A stretch of 20,153 bases of DNA from an uncultured Oscillospiraceae bacterium. Its GTDB lineage: Bacteria > Bacillota > Clostridia > Oscillospirales > Oscillospiraceae. Shown one piece after another: positions 7,602 through 14,571 of the stretch. The number at the start of each line of letters is the position of its first letter. Positions within the stretch are counted from its first letter, which is position 1. The position numbers and the translations under genes are program-made. Below the pieces are notes generated by a model. The model did not search any database. It saw nothing but the letters and a program-made list of their open reading frames with translations, and was not told where the DNA came from. Where the stretch lies: NCBI GenBank assembly GCA_905205085.1, contig CAJLCG010000035.1, positions 1-20,153 on the forward strand. The letters are read 5' to 3'.

Positions 7602-8210
7602 CTAAGGGGCGGGGACCACGTCGGGGGCTATGAGGTTCAAGCCCTTTTGCAGCAGTTCGGCCGACAGCATGCCCTGACCATAGGTGACCAGATTGCCCTG
7701 GGCATCGATAAAGATGGAGAAGGGGAAGGAATTGATGCCGTAGGTGGTAATGGCCTGGTAGTCTACGTCGTAGTACACCGGGAAGGTAAAGCCCTGTTCT
7801 GTCAGGTAGCTTTCTGCCTTTTCCCGGGTGTCTTTCATGGCTGCGCCCACGTTGACCAGCACAAAGTGGATCTGGTCCCCATACTGCTCATAGAGGGCCT
7901 GGATGTCGGGCATCTCCTGCTTGCAGGGGGAGCAGGTGGAGGCCCAGAAGTTGAGAAAGACCGGCTTATCGCCCAAGAAATCGGACAGCTGTACCGTGTT
8001 GCCCTGGGAATCTTCCATGGGAAAGGAGGGGGCGGGGCTGGCCTCCTGGGAGGAGGAAGAAGTGGAAGAAGAGGAGTCCTCCGACTGGCTGGGTTCCTGG
8101 GCCAGCTGATCGTGCTGCACGCCGGGGGCCAGACGGGTGTAGAGGAACCCGGCGGCGGCCAAAATCACCACCAGGGCAACGCCTAAGATCACAGTCGATT
8201 TTTTACCCAT
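7602..8210 (-). CDS. Membrane-anchored TlpA/ResA-like thiol-disulfide oxidoreductase
   Basis: This 202-residue thioredoxin-fold protein has an uncleaved-looking membrane anchor (about residues 7-27) and a Ser-rich flexible linker (41-58). Its redoxin domain has active site C93-S-P-C96 within FWASTCSPCKQEMP, and a likely cis-proline lies in INSFPF. It should face outside and reduce or exchange disulfides in surface or cytochrome-like substrates, taking electrons through the adjacent CcdA. The ATG at 8210 has AGGAGG ten bases upstream. That ribosome site lies against the stop of ccdA, so the two are probably co-translated. It is the last gene of a three-gene redox operon. Confidence 0.92.
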   Translation of the reverse strand: MGKKSTVILGVALVVILAAAGFLYTRLAPGVQHDQLAQEPSQSEDSSSSTSSSSQEASPAPSFPMEDSQGNTVQLSDFLGDKPVFLNFWASTCSPCKQEMPDIQALYEQYGDQIHFVLVNVGAAMKDTREKAESYLTEQGFTFPVYYDVDYQAITTYGINSFPFSIFIDAQGNLVTYGQGMLSAELLQKGLNLIAPDVVPAP

Positions 8211-8225
8211 AATAAACGTACCTCC

Positions 8226-8891
8226 TTAGGCAAGGCGGGAGAGCAGCGTGCCCATGGTGCCGGTAGCCATAAGAATGCCTACCACAATGAGCAGCCCGCC
8301 GGAGACGGCATTGATCACGGAATAGTGGCGCTTGATCCAGTCAAAGGCGGTTTTCAGGGACTGGATGAGCAGGGCGCTGGCCAAAAAGGGAATCCCCAGT
8401 CCGGCGGAGTAGCACAGCAGCAGGAGGATGCCCCGCAGCGTGGAGCCCTGCTGGGAGGCCAGCACCAGGGCCGAGCCCAGGAAAGCCCCTACACAGGGGG
8501 TCCAGCCCACGGCAAAGACCGCGCCGAACACCACGGCGGAGAAAAAGCCCATCTCCCGGCCCACGGAATAGCCTTTAGAGCCCCGGAACAGGGACAGGCG
8601 GAACACGCCCAGGAAGTTGAGGCCGAAGAAGATGACAATCAGGCCGCTGACGATATTCACTGCCTGCTGGTGCCGGGTGAGCAGGGCTCCGATGGAGCCG
8701 GCAAAGGCCCCCATGGCCACAAACAGCAGGGTGAAGCCCAGCACAAAGCCTAGGGCGTTTTTCAGCACCCGCCCCCGGGAGGCGTCTGGCTGTCCGCCGG
8801 CAAAATAGGATAGGTAAATGGGAAGCATGGGGAGCAGGCAGGGGGAGATGAAGGTGATAAGCCCTTCCAGAAAGGTGACGAGATAGACCAT
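8226..8891 (-). CDS. ccdA: CcdA-type transmembrane thiol-disulfide transporter
   Basis: This 221-residue polytopic membrane protein matches CcdA, the short form of the DsbD membrane domain. It passes reducing equivalents from cytosolic thioredoxin to extracytoplasmic thioredoxin-like partners. The two redox cysteines are visible: C18 in ISPCLLPMLP and C133 in GWTPCVGAFLG, at the ends of the two pseudo-repeats. About six hydrophobic segments are seen. ATG 8891 is preceded by GGAGG at six bases. The TlpA-like gene starts 15 bases after its stop, and the DUF6132-like gene ends 18 bases before its start. The TlpA partner is therefore the likely electron acceptor. Confidence 0.94.
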   Translation of the reverse strand: MVYLVTFLEGLITFISPCLLPMLPIYLSYFAGGQPDASRGRVLKNALGFVLGFTLLFVAMGAFAGSIGALLTRHQQAVNIVSGLIVIFFGLNFLGVFRLSLFRGSKGYSVGREMGFFSAVVFGAVFAVGWTPCVGAFLGSALVLASQQGSTLRGILLLLCYSAGLGIPFLASALLIQSLKTAFDWIKRHYSVINAVSGGLLIVVGILMATGTMGTLLSRLA

Positions 8892-8909
8892 GGAATTCCT
8901 CCGGTTGAA

Positions 8910-9143
8910 TTACTGAGATGAGCGGGAAGTCAGGCGAGCCCGCAGGGCGGCCAGCAGGTCTCCGGCCAGCGCGCCCATCAGACCGCCCACCAGCATGGAG
9001 TAGTAGGGGGTAGAGGTGAGGGGGCAGGTCCCCGATGCGCACAGGGTAAGACGGTAATAGAGGTATCCGCCTGCCAGGCCCAGGGCGATGAAGATAAGGC
9101 CGACGGCATTGGAACGCAGGAACGAAAGAACTTGCTTCATCAT
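8910..9143 (-). CDS. Small DUF6132-like membrane protein
   Basis: This 77-residue protein has two hydrophobic segments (about 13-31 and 47-65) around a loop with two cysteines, C35-ASGT-C40, followed by PLTSTPYYS. The pattern GYLYYRxxxC...GTCPxTSxP matches what I remember of the DUF6132 family; the function is unknown. Its place as first gene before ccdA and a TlpA-like thioredoxin suggests the cysteine pair takes part in, or senses, the same disulfide chemistry; this is inference. Two adjacent ATG codons (9143 and 9140) lie six and nine bases after AGGAGG, so the start is uncertain by one codon. Confidence 0.78.
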   Translation of the reverse strand: MMKQVLSFLRSNAVGLIFIALGLAGGYLYYRLTLCASGTCPLTSTPYYSMLVGGLMGALAGDLLAALRARLTSRSSQ

Positions 9144-9191
9144 AAAAAACCTCCTGTGAGTTTGTCAAGAAAAATCAGTTTGGATAGGGTA

Positions 9192-9200
9192 ACCATACCA
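9192..9200 (-). promoter_or_regulatory. Extended -10 promoter of the DUF6132-ccdA-tlpA operon
   Basis: The minus strand reads TGGTATGGT, an extended -10 element (TGn then TATGGT, 9197-9192). The region 17 bp upstream has no -35 consensus, which is typical of activator-dependent promoters. The predicted start is about 9185, placing the TGTGAC dyad centre (9226) near -41. Confidence 0.5.
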
Positions 9201-9201
9201 C

Positions 9202-9217
9202 AGGGAAAGTGTTCCCT
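9202..9217. repeat. Inverted repeat AGGGAA-N4-TTCCCT in the divergent intergenic region
   Basis: A perfect 6-bp inverted repeat with a 4-bp centre lies between the TGTGAC dyad and the extended -10 of the redox operon, in the region where a -35 would fall. It could be a second operator or a structural accident. Confidence 0.4.
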
Positions 9218-9218
9218 C

Positions 9219-9233
9219 TGTGACAGGGTCACA
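9219..9233. promoter_or_regulatory. Crp/Fnr-type operator, perfect dyad TGTGACAGGGTCACA
   Basis: A perfect 6-bp inverted repeat (TGTGAC/GTCACA) is centred at 9226 between two divergent promoters. The half-site TGTGA is what R-E-x(3)-R recognition helices of CRP-type proteins read, and the adjacent regulator has exactly those residues. The centre is N5 between TGTGA and TCACA, one base shorter than the E. coli CRP site. Confidence 0.8.
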
Positions 9234-9240
9234 AAACCAC

Positions 9241-9268
9241 TTGCTCCCCGGGGAAAAACCAGTATAAT
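9241..9268 (+). promoter_or_regulatory. Promoter of the Crp/Fnr regulator gene
   Basis: TTGCTC (9241-9246) and a perfect TATAAT (9263-9268) are separated by 16 bp. The start should be near 9275. The dyad centre would then lie near -49, so the regulator may also control itself. Confidence 0.65.
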
Positions 9269-9308
9269 AAAGAGGAATACATTGATCTCTAGTAGAGAGG
9301 AGCCCGCT

Positions 9309-9983
9309 ATGAATACCCTGACCCCCGAATCCCTGTCTTTTTGGCCTCACCTCACCAAGCAGCAGCAGGAGACTGTGCTGGGCTGCGTGCAGCGGGTGTC
9401 CTATGCCCCCGGACAGATCATCCGCTCCCCGGATACCGACTGCCTGGGCGCCTTGCTCATCCAGAGCGGTGTAGTGCGCATTTACCTGCTCTCCGAGGAC
9501 GGCCGGGAGGCCACCATCTCCCGGATGACCGCAGGGGAGGTATGCGTGCTGTCCGCCTCCTGCATGCTCAACGCCATCACATTTGATGTGCAGATCCAGG
9601 CGGAGACGGCGGTGGAGGTGCTGGTGATCCCCATTCAGTATCTGGCAGTTTTGATGCGGGAAAATATCTACGTGGAGAATTTCATCTATAAAGCAGCGGC
9701 CGACCGCTTCTCCCACGCCATCCGTGCCGTGGAGCAGATGCTCTTTTATACTCTGGAGCAGCGGGTGGCCTCCTATCTGCTGGAGGAGTCCCGCCGCCTG
9801 GAAACCGACACCCTTCAGGTCACCCAGGAGCAGCTGGCCCAGGCCATCGGCAGCGCCCGGGAGGCGGTGACCCGCACCTTAAAAAAGCTGTCTGCCGCAG
9901 GGCTGGTGGAACTGTTCCGGGGCGGCGTGCGGGTCCGGGACCGGAAGGGCCTGGAGCAGCTGGTAGAGCGGGGCGGTTTGTAA
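9309..9983 (+). CDS. Crp/Fnr-family transcriptional regulator with four sensor-domain cysteines
   Basis: This 224-residue regulator has an N-terminal cyclic-nucleotide-like beta-roll (about 12-115), a dimer helix (about 118-150) and a C-terminal winged HTH (about 170-205, VTQEQLAQAIGSAREAVTR). Recognition-helix residues R184, E185 and R189 align with CRP R180, E181 and R185. Cysteines occur at 26, 45, 79 and 85, the last two in GEVCVLSASCML. There is no N-terminal FNR-type Fe-S cluster motif and no clear cAMP phosphate-binding arginine-serine signature, so thiol or redox sensing is a reasonable guess. The start is ATG 9309 with GAGAGGAG six bases upstream; an in-frame extension back to 9132 runs through the promoter and is rejected. 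Its divergent partner is the redox operon. Confidence 0.92.
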   Translation: MNTLTPESLSFWPHLTKQQQETVLGCVQRVSYAPGQIIRSPDTDCLGALLIQSGVVRIYLLSEDGREATISRMTAGEVCVLSASCMLNAITFDVQIQAETAVEVLVIPIQYLAVLMRENIYVENFIYKAAADRFSHAIRAVEQMLFYTLEQRVASYLLEESRRLETDTLQVTQEQLAQAIGSAREAVTRTLKKLSAAGLVELFRGGVRVRDRKGLEQLVERGGL

Positions 9984-10003
9984 AATCACAAAAGGGAATG
10001 TAA

Positions 10004-10045
10004 AACCGGAGCGGTTTCTTTACAAGGAGCCGCTCCGGTTCTTTT
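10004..10045 (+). terminator. Rho-independent terminator of the Crp/Fnr regulator gene
   Basis: An 11-bp perfect stem, AACCGGAGCGG (10004-10014) with CCGCTCCGGTT (10030-10040), has a 15-nt loop and is followed by CTTTTAT. It lies 20 bases after the stop codon. Confidence 0.85.
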
Positions 10046-10082
10046 ATCTGCCGGACGGAAAGGGAGGAAAAAATCGGGCTGA

Positions 10083-10204
10083 TTTTACATTGAATCCGGA
10101 TGAACGGGGGTTCCTTTCATAAAAAGTGCCTAATTTCCGTGGAAATGTGCGATTTTACATGGATTTAACACAAAGGGGCTTTTTCATTTTACATGGCTTT
10201 CTTA
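10083..10204 (+). promoter_or_regulatory. PhoP-box-like repeats upstream of pstS
   Basis: The octamer TTTTACAT occurs at 10083, 10153 and 10187, and inverted at 9998-10005. At 10154 it forms TTTACA-N5-TTAACA (10154-10170), the 11-bp-spaced direct repeat typical of B. subtilis PhoP boxes. At 10188 TTTACA is followed five bases later by a degenerate TTCTTA. The last copy sits just upstream of the predicted -10. A palindrome ATTTCC-GT-GGAAAT (10133-10146) lies among them. Confidence 0.72.
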
Positions 10205-10208
10205 TACT
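10203..10208 (+). promoter_or_regulatory. -10 element of the pst operon promoter
   Basis: TATACT is a good -10 with only TTTTTC at the -35 position, which fits a promoter that needs an activator bound to the Pho boxes immediately upstream. The start would be near 10215, about 60 nt before the pstS start codon. Confidence 0.55.
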
Positions 10209-10277
10209 GAGACACGCAAAACGGGAAACGGATTGCACAGTACTTAAATGAAAACAAACCAAAGGAGAATGATGAAT

Positions 10278-11153
10278 ATGAAGAAGCTTACTTGCCTGGG
10301 CCTGTCTCTTGCGCTGGCTCTCGGCCTGTTCACCGGCTGCGGCAGCAGCAACAATCAGGATCAGGGCAGCGGCTCCGGCTCCCAGAGCAACACCAACAAC
10401 TCCTCCACCGTGGAGCTCAGCGGCACCGTGAATACCGCCGGTTCCACCTCCATGAAGGACGTGATGGCGGTTCTCACCGAGGTGTTTGAGAAGGAGAACC
10501 CCGGTGTGACCATCAACTACACCGGTTCCGGTTCCGGCGCCGGCATCGAGGGCGCTACCTCCGGCACCTGCGACATCGGCCTTTCCTCCCGTGCTCTGAA
10601 GGATGAGGAGAAGGAGAGCGGCGCTGTGGAGAACATCGTGGCTCTGGATGGTGTGGCCATCGTCATCAACCCCGCCAACGGCGTGGAGAACCTGACTGTG
10701 GAGCAGATCGCTCAGATCTTCACCGGTGAGATCACCAACTGGTCTGAGGTGGGCGGCACCGACGGCGAGATCGCTGTCTTCGGCCGTGAGGCTGGTTCCG
10801 GCACCCGCGGCGCCTTCGAGGAGATCGTGGGCGTGGTTGACACCTGCAAGTACACCAACGAGTACTCCTCCACCGGCGACGTGATCGGCAACGTGGCCTC
10901 CAACCCCAACGCCATCGGCTACGCTTCCCTGTCCGCTGTGGACGATACCGTGAAGGCCGTGAAGGTCAATGATGTGGCTCCCTCTGAGGATACCGTGAAG
11001 GACGGTACCTACGAGATCCAGCGTCCCTTCGTCATGGTCACCAAGGAGGGTGCTGAGCTCTCCGAGGCTGCCCAGGCTTTCCTGGACTTTGCCATGAGCG
11101 AGGAGGCTGCTGACTACATCGCTGCCGCCGGTGCCGTGTCCCCCAAGGGCTAA
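10278..11153 (+). CDS. pstS: Phosphate ABC transporter substrate-binding lipoprotein PstS
   Basis: This 291-residue lipoprotein has a signal peptide ending in the lipobox LFTGC, with C21 as the lipidated residue, then a Ser/Asn/Gly-rich tether and a periplasmic-binding-protein fold. Phosphate-binding motifs are visible: AGSTSM near the N-terminus, TGSGSG, and REAGSGTRGAF in the second lobe. It captures phosphate outside the membrane and delivers it to PstCA. Of several close ATG codons, 10278 begins a proper signal peptide (MKKLTCLG) and lies ten bases after AAAGGAG; 10248 and 10269 are less suitable. It is the first gene of the pst-pho block and is followed by a strong terminator, so it is probably made in excess over the permease. 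Confidence 0.96.
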   Translation: MKKLTCLGLSLALALGLFTGCGSSNNQDQGSGSGSQSNTNNSSTVELSGTVNTAGSTSMKDVMAVLTEVFEKENPGVTINYTGSGSGAGIEGATSGTCDIGLSSRALKDEEKESGAVENIVALDGVAIVINPANGVENLTVEQIAQIFTGEITNWSEVGGTDGEIAVFGREAGSGTRGAFEEIVGVVDTCKYTNEYSSTGDVIGNVASNPNAIGYASLSAVDDTVKAVKVNDVAPSEDTVKDGTYEIQRPFVMVTKEGAELSEAAQAFLDFAMSEEAADYIAAAGAVSPKG

Positions 11154-11175
11154 GTAAGACTGAATCCCAACAGAT

Positions 11176-11207
11176 AAAACAGGCCCCCGGCCACGGGGGC
11201 CTGTTTT
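11176..11207 (+). terminator. Strong intra-operon terminator after pstS
   Basis: A perfect 14-bp stem (AAAACAGGCCCCCG, 11176-11189, with CGGGGGCCTGTTTT, 11194-11207) closes on a GCCA loop and ends in TTTT. It should stop most transcripts after pstS, with some read-through into pstC. Confidence 0.92.
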
Positions 11208-11216
11208 CAAAAAATC

Positions 11217-11299
11217 ATCCTCAGTTGACAAAGGGCTCGGACCTTTTGTCGTGCGCCGGGCTCTCTGTCAGCTGAGGATTCAGAATCTGCGACAAAGGT
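11217..11299 (+). promoter_or_regulatory. Folded leader between pstS and pstC
   Basis: A 13-bp stem with one G-U pair joins 11217-11229 to 11267-11279. Inside it, CAAAGG (11229-11234) can pair with CCTTTTG (11242-11248). The same ACCTTTTGTCG (11241-11251) can instead pair with CGACAAAGGT (11290-11299), which contains the presumed AAAGG ribosome site of pstC. The two pairings exclude each other. No known RNA family is recognised. Confidence 0.45.
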
Positions 11300-11308
11300 T
11301 GGTTACAT

Positions 11309-12208
11309 ATGAACAAACAAGCAAAGCCCTCCCTGCGGGCCAAAAACGCGGTGGAGCGGGGCATGAACCTGGTATTCCTGCTGTGTGGTTTTATTGCCAT
11401 CGCCTTCGTGGTGCTCATTACCATCTATCTGATCCTGTCCGGTCTGCCCGCCATCAAAGAGGTGGGCCTCATCGACTTCCTGTTCGGAACCCGCTGGGAT
11501 TCCACCAACAAGACCGATCCGGCCTACGGCATCCTGCCCTTTATCCTCACCTCCATCTACGGCACCGCCGGCGCCATCCTCATCGGTGTGCCCATCGGAT
11601 TTTTTACCGCGGTCTTTCTGGCCAAGGTAGCGCCCCCAAAGGTGGCGGCGGTGATCCGTCCGGCGGTGGATCTGCTGGCCGGTATCCCCTCGGTGGTGTA
11701 CGGCCTGGTGGGTATGATGGTGCTGCTGCCTGCCATCCGGGAGTTTTTCAATGTTCCCGCCGGCGATAGCCTGCTGGCCGCCATCATCGTGCTGGCCGTG
11801 ATGATCCTGCCCTCCATCATTTCCGTGTCCGAGACCGCCCTCAAGGCGGTGCCCAAGGAGTATGAGGAGGCCAGCCTGGCCCTGGGGGCCACCGAGCTGG
11901 AGACCTACTTCCGGGTCACCGCGCCCGCTGCCAAGAGCGGCATCGCCGCGGCGGTGGTGCTGGGCGTGGGCCGTGCCATCGGCGAGGCCATGGCCATCCT
12001 GATGGTGGCAGGCAATGTGGCCAACATGCCCTCTCTGCTCACCAGCGTCAAGTTCCTCACCACGGCCATCGCCAGCGAGATGAGCTACGCCGCTGTGGGC
12101 AGCCTGCAGCGCAACGCCCTGTACTCCATCGGCCTGGTGCTGTTCCTGTTTATCATGCTGATCAATGTGGTCCTCAATGTGTTCCTGAAACGGGACAAGG
12201 AGGCGTAA
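11309..12208 (+). CDS. pstC: Phosphate ABC transporter permease PstC
   Basis: This 299-residue inner-membrane permease has about six hydrophobic helices, the first at residues 22-48. The ABC-permease cytoplasmic loop near 190-225 ends in GRAIGEAMAILMVAGN, the signature contacting PstB. With PstA it forms the phosphate channel. ATG 11309 is preceded by a modest AAAGG ten bases upstream, which may itself be hidden by RNA pairing. pstA starts three bases after its stop. Confidence 0.96.
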   Translation: MNKQAKPSLRAKNAVERGMNLVFLLCGFIAIAFVVLITIYLILSGLPAIKEVGLIDFLFGTRWDSTNKTDPAYGILPFILTSIYGTAGAILIGVPIGFFTAVFLAKVAPPKVAAVIRPAVDLLAGIPSVVYGLVGMMVLLPAIREFFNVPAGDSLLAAIIVLAVMILPSIISVSETALKAVPKEYEEASLALGATELETYFRVTAPAAKSGIAAAVVLGVGRAIGEAMAILMVAGNVANMPSLLTSVKFLTTAIASEMSYAAVGSLQRNALYSIGLVLFLFIMLINVVLNVFLKRDKEA

Positions 12209-12211
12209 AGG

Positions 12212-13117
12212 ATGACGAATGCTATGACAACGACTTCTGCAATTCAGACGGCCGGCAAGGCCAAAAGCAAGCTCTCCCCCCGCCGCAAGGCCTACGAGGT
12301 GGGGATGCGTACCCTGCTGTATCTCTCCGCCGGGGCCACCTGCCTGCTGCTGCTGTTTTTGATCGGCTACATCTTTGTAGAGGGCATGCCCAACCTGACC
12401 TGGGAGTTCCTCACCACGGAGGAGAGCGTGCTCAACGATACCGTGGGTATCCTGCCCGCCATTCAGAATACCGTGTATGTGGTAGTGGTTACCCTGCTGT
12501 TTGCCCTGCCTCTGGGTGTGGGCGCTGCCATCTACCTCACCGAGTATGCCACCAACCGCAAGCTGGTGACCGCCATTGAGTTTGCCACCGAGACCCTGGC
12601 CGGAATCCCCTCCATCCTGTACGCCCTGGTGGGTATGCTGGTGTTCTGCCAGATGATGAAGCTGGGCACCACCCTGCTGGCCGGCTCCCTTACTCTGGTG
12701 ATCATGACCCTGCCCACTATCATCCGTACCACCCAGGAATCTCTGAAGACCGTGCCCCAGGGCTACCGGGAGGGCGCGCTGGGTCTGGGCGCAGGCAAGT
12801 GGCACATGATCCGCACTATTGTCCTGCCCGACTCCATTGACGGTATCGTCACCGGCTGTATCCTGTCCATCGGACGCATCGTCGGCGAGTCCGCCGTGCT
12901 GATGTTCACCGCCGGTATGAGCACCGGCCTGCAGGATTTCTTCAGCAAGGGCGGCCTCACCCACAGCTCCGGTGCCACCCTCACCGTGGCCCTGTACGGT
13001 TACGCCAAGGAGAACGCCCGTTTCGATCTGGCCTTCTCTGTGGCTCTGGTGCTGCTGGTCATTACCCTGGTCATCAATCTGGCCGCCAAGCTGGCGGGCA
13101 AGCGTCTCAAGAAGTAA
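12212..13117 (+). CDS. pstA: Phosphate ABC transporter permease PstA
   Basis: This 301-residue permease is the partner of PstC. A basic cytoplasmic N-terminus of about 30 residues precedes six predicted membrane helices. The coupling loop includes [17 protein letters not shown] and ends in [15 protein letters not shown], as in the PstA family. AAGGAGG lies eight bases before the ATG and inside the end of pstC, so translation is coupled. pstB begins 13 bases downstream. Confidence 0.96.
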   Translation: MTNAMTTTSAIQTAGKAKSKLSPRRKAYEVGMRTLLYLSAGATCLLLLFLIGYIFVEGMPNLTWEFLTTEESVLNDTVGILPAIQNTVYVVVVTLLFALPLGVGAAIYLTEYATNRKLVTAIEFATETLAGIPSILYALVGMLVFCQMMKLGTTLLAGSLTLVIMTLPTIIRTTQESLKTVPQGYREGALGLGAGKWHMIRTIVLPDSIDGIVTGCILSIGRIVGESAVLMFTAGMSTGLQDFFSKGGLTHSSGATLTVALYGYAKENARFDLAFSVALVLLVITLVINLAAKLAGKRLKK

Positions 13118-13130
13118 GGAGTTTTACGAT

Positions 13131-13892
13131 ATGAACGAAAATACCATCGTCAAGGCAGAAAACCTGGACCTGTATTACGGGGAGAACAAGGCCTTGAAGG
13201 GAATCAATATTGAAATCCCCGAGCATCAGATCACCGCTCTCATCGGCCCTTCCGGCTGCGGCAAGTCCACCTTCCTGCGCTGTCTCAACCGGATGAACGA
13301 CCTTATTCCCAACGTGAAGATCACCGGCTCCCTGCTCTACCGGGGAGAGGACATCTATGCCCCCGGCCAGGACGTCACCGACCTGCGCAAGCGCATCGGC
13401 ATGGTGTTCCAGAAGGCCAATCCCTTCCCCATGTCCATCTATGACAACGTGGCCTACGGCCCCCGCACCCACGGCATCCGCAGCAAGGTGAAGCTGGATG
13501 AGATTGTGGAGGAGTCCTTGAAGGGCGCGGCCATCTGGGACGAGGTAAAGGACCGGCTGAAAAAGCCTGCCCTGGGTCTCTCCGGCGGCCAGCAGCAGCG
13601 CCTGTGCATTGCCCGCGCTCTGGCGGTGAAGCCCGACGTGCTGCTCATGGACGAGTCCACCTCCGCTCTGGACCCCATCTCCACCTCCAAAATCGAGGAC
13701 CTTGCCACCGAGCTGAAAAAGGATTACACTATCATCATGGTCACCCACAACATGCAGCAGGCTGCCCGAATCTCCGACAAGACCGCCTTCTTCCTGCTGG
13801 GTGAGCTCATTGAGTACGGCGACACGGAGCAGATGTTCTCCATGCCCCAGAACAAGAAGACGGAAGACTACATCACCGGGAGGTTCGGATAA
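13131..13892 (+). CDS. pstB: Phosphate ABC transporter ATPase PstB
   Basis: This 253-residue ABC ATPase powers the PstCA channel from the cytoplasmic side. The Walker A is GPSGCGKST (39-47), the Q-loop lies in [16 protein letters not shown], the signature is LSGGQQQR, Walker B is VLLMDEST and the switch histidine is in MVTHNM. The [10 protein letters not shown] stretch is typical of PstB. The start is ATG 13131 with AAGGAG nine bases before; the much longer open frame from 12972 overlaps pstA and is rejected. Its stop overlaps the phoU start by one base (TAATG). Confidence 0.97.
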   Translation: MNENTIVKAENLDLYYGENKALKGINIEIPEHQITALIGPSGCGKSTFLRCLNRMNDLIPNVKITGSLLYRGEDIYAPGQDVTDLRKRIGMVFQKANPFPMSIYDNVAYGPRTHGIRSKVKLDEIVEESLKGAAIWDEVKDRLKKPALGLSGGQQQRLCIARALAVKPDVLLMDESTSALDPISTSKIEDLATELKKDYTIIMVTHNMQQAARISDKTAFFLLGELIEYGDTEQMFSMPQNKKTEDYITGRFG

Positions 13893-14533
13893 TGCGGGAC
13901 AAATTCAACGAACAGCTGGAACAGCTGAATGTAGAACTGATCAAAATGGGAGCCCTGTGCGAGGAGGCCATTTCCGCCGCCGCCAAGGCCCTGTTGGAGG
14001 GGGACGCCGCCCTGCGGGAGACCGCCGCCGCTGCCGAGCGGGAGATCGACCAGAAGGAGCGGGACATCGAGAGCCTGTGCATGAAGCTGCTGCTCCAGCA
14101 GCAGCCTGTGGCCCGGGACCTGCGCACCATCTCTGCGGCGCTGAAGATGATCTCCGACATGGAGCGCATCGGCGACCAGGCCAGCGACATTGCCGAAATT
14201 ACCCGGGACATCGAGGACAGCCCGGTGGTTTCCCATGTGCCCATCGCTGAGATGGCCCGCAGCACCATCGGCATGGTCACCGACAGCATCGACTCCTTTG
14301 TACGGAAAAACCTGGGCCTGGCCCAGGAGGTCATCCGCAAGGACGATGAGATCGACCGCATGTTCCTGGATGTGAAGGATGAACTCATCCGCCGCATCGG
14401 CCAGGGGGACAGCGGGGAGACCTGCATGGACCTGCTGATGATCGCCAAATATTTTGAGCGCATCGGCGACCACGCCTGCAACATCGCGGAGTGGGTGGAG
14501 TACTCCCTCACCGGACAGCACGGCGATATGTGA
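13892..14533 (+). CDS. phoU: Phosphate signalling protein PhoU
   Basis: This 213-residue all-helical protein has two PhoU repeats, each with the E/DxxxD metal-binding type pattern (MISDMERIGDQASDIAEI near 88-105 and IAKYFERIGDHACNIAEW near 186-203). PhoU links the Pst transporter to the PhoR kinase, keeping the regulon off when phosphate is sufficient. It overlaps pstB by one base, so the two are translationally coupled. The usual family length is 210-240 residues. Confidence 0.96.
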   Translation: MRDKFNEQLEQLNVELIKMGALCEEAISAAAKALLEGDAALRETAAAAEREIDQKERDIESLCMKLLLQQQPVARDLRTISAALKMISDMERIGDQASDIAEITRDIEDSPVVSHVPIAEMARSTIGMVTDSIDSFVRKNLGLAQEVIRKDDEIDRMFLDVKDELIRRIGQGDSGETCMDLLMIAKYFERIGDHACNIAEWVEYSLTGQHGDM

Positions 14534-14552
14534 GCTTCCCAAACCGGGGAGC
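14534..14552 (+). repeat. 7-bp hairpin between phoU and phoP
   Basis: GCTTCCC and GGGGAGC (one G-U pair) flank a 5-nt AAACC loop directly after the phoU stop and just before the GGAGGAGAGG ribosome site of phoP. There is no T-run, so it is not a terminator. It might mark an mRNA processing end. Confidence 0.35.
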
Positions 14553-14571
14553 GGAGGAGAGGTAAACGCAC

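Noticed and set aside
9163..9168. TTGACA on the minus strand as a -35 box of the redox operon
   Set aside because: It lies directly before the AGGAGG ribosome site, leaving no room for a -10 and start site upstream of the gene.
11303..12964. Minus-strand 553-residue open frame opposite pstC and pstA
   Set aside because: The composition (Gly/His/Gln-rich) is typical of antisense frames in GC-rich genes, and pstC and pstA are strongly supported.
12972..13130. N-terminal extension of PstB in a continuous open frame
   Set aside because: It overlaps the end of pstA in another frame. ATG 13131 has a good ribosome site and gives the normal PstB N-terminus.
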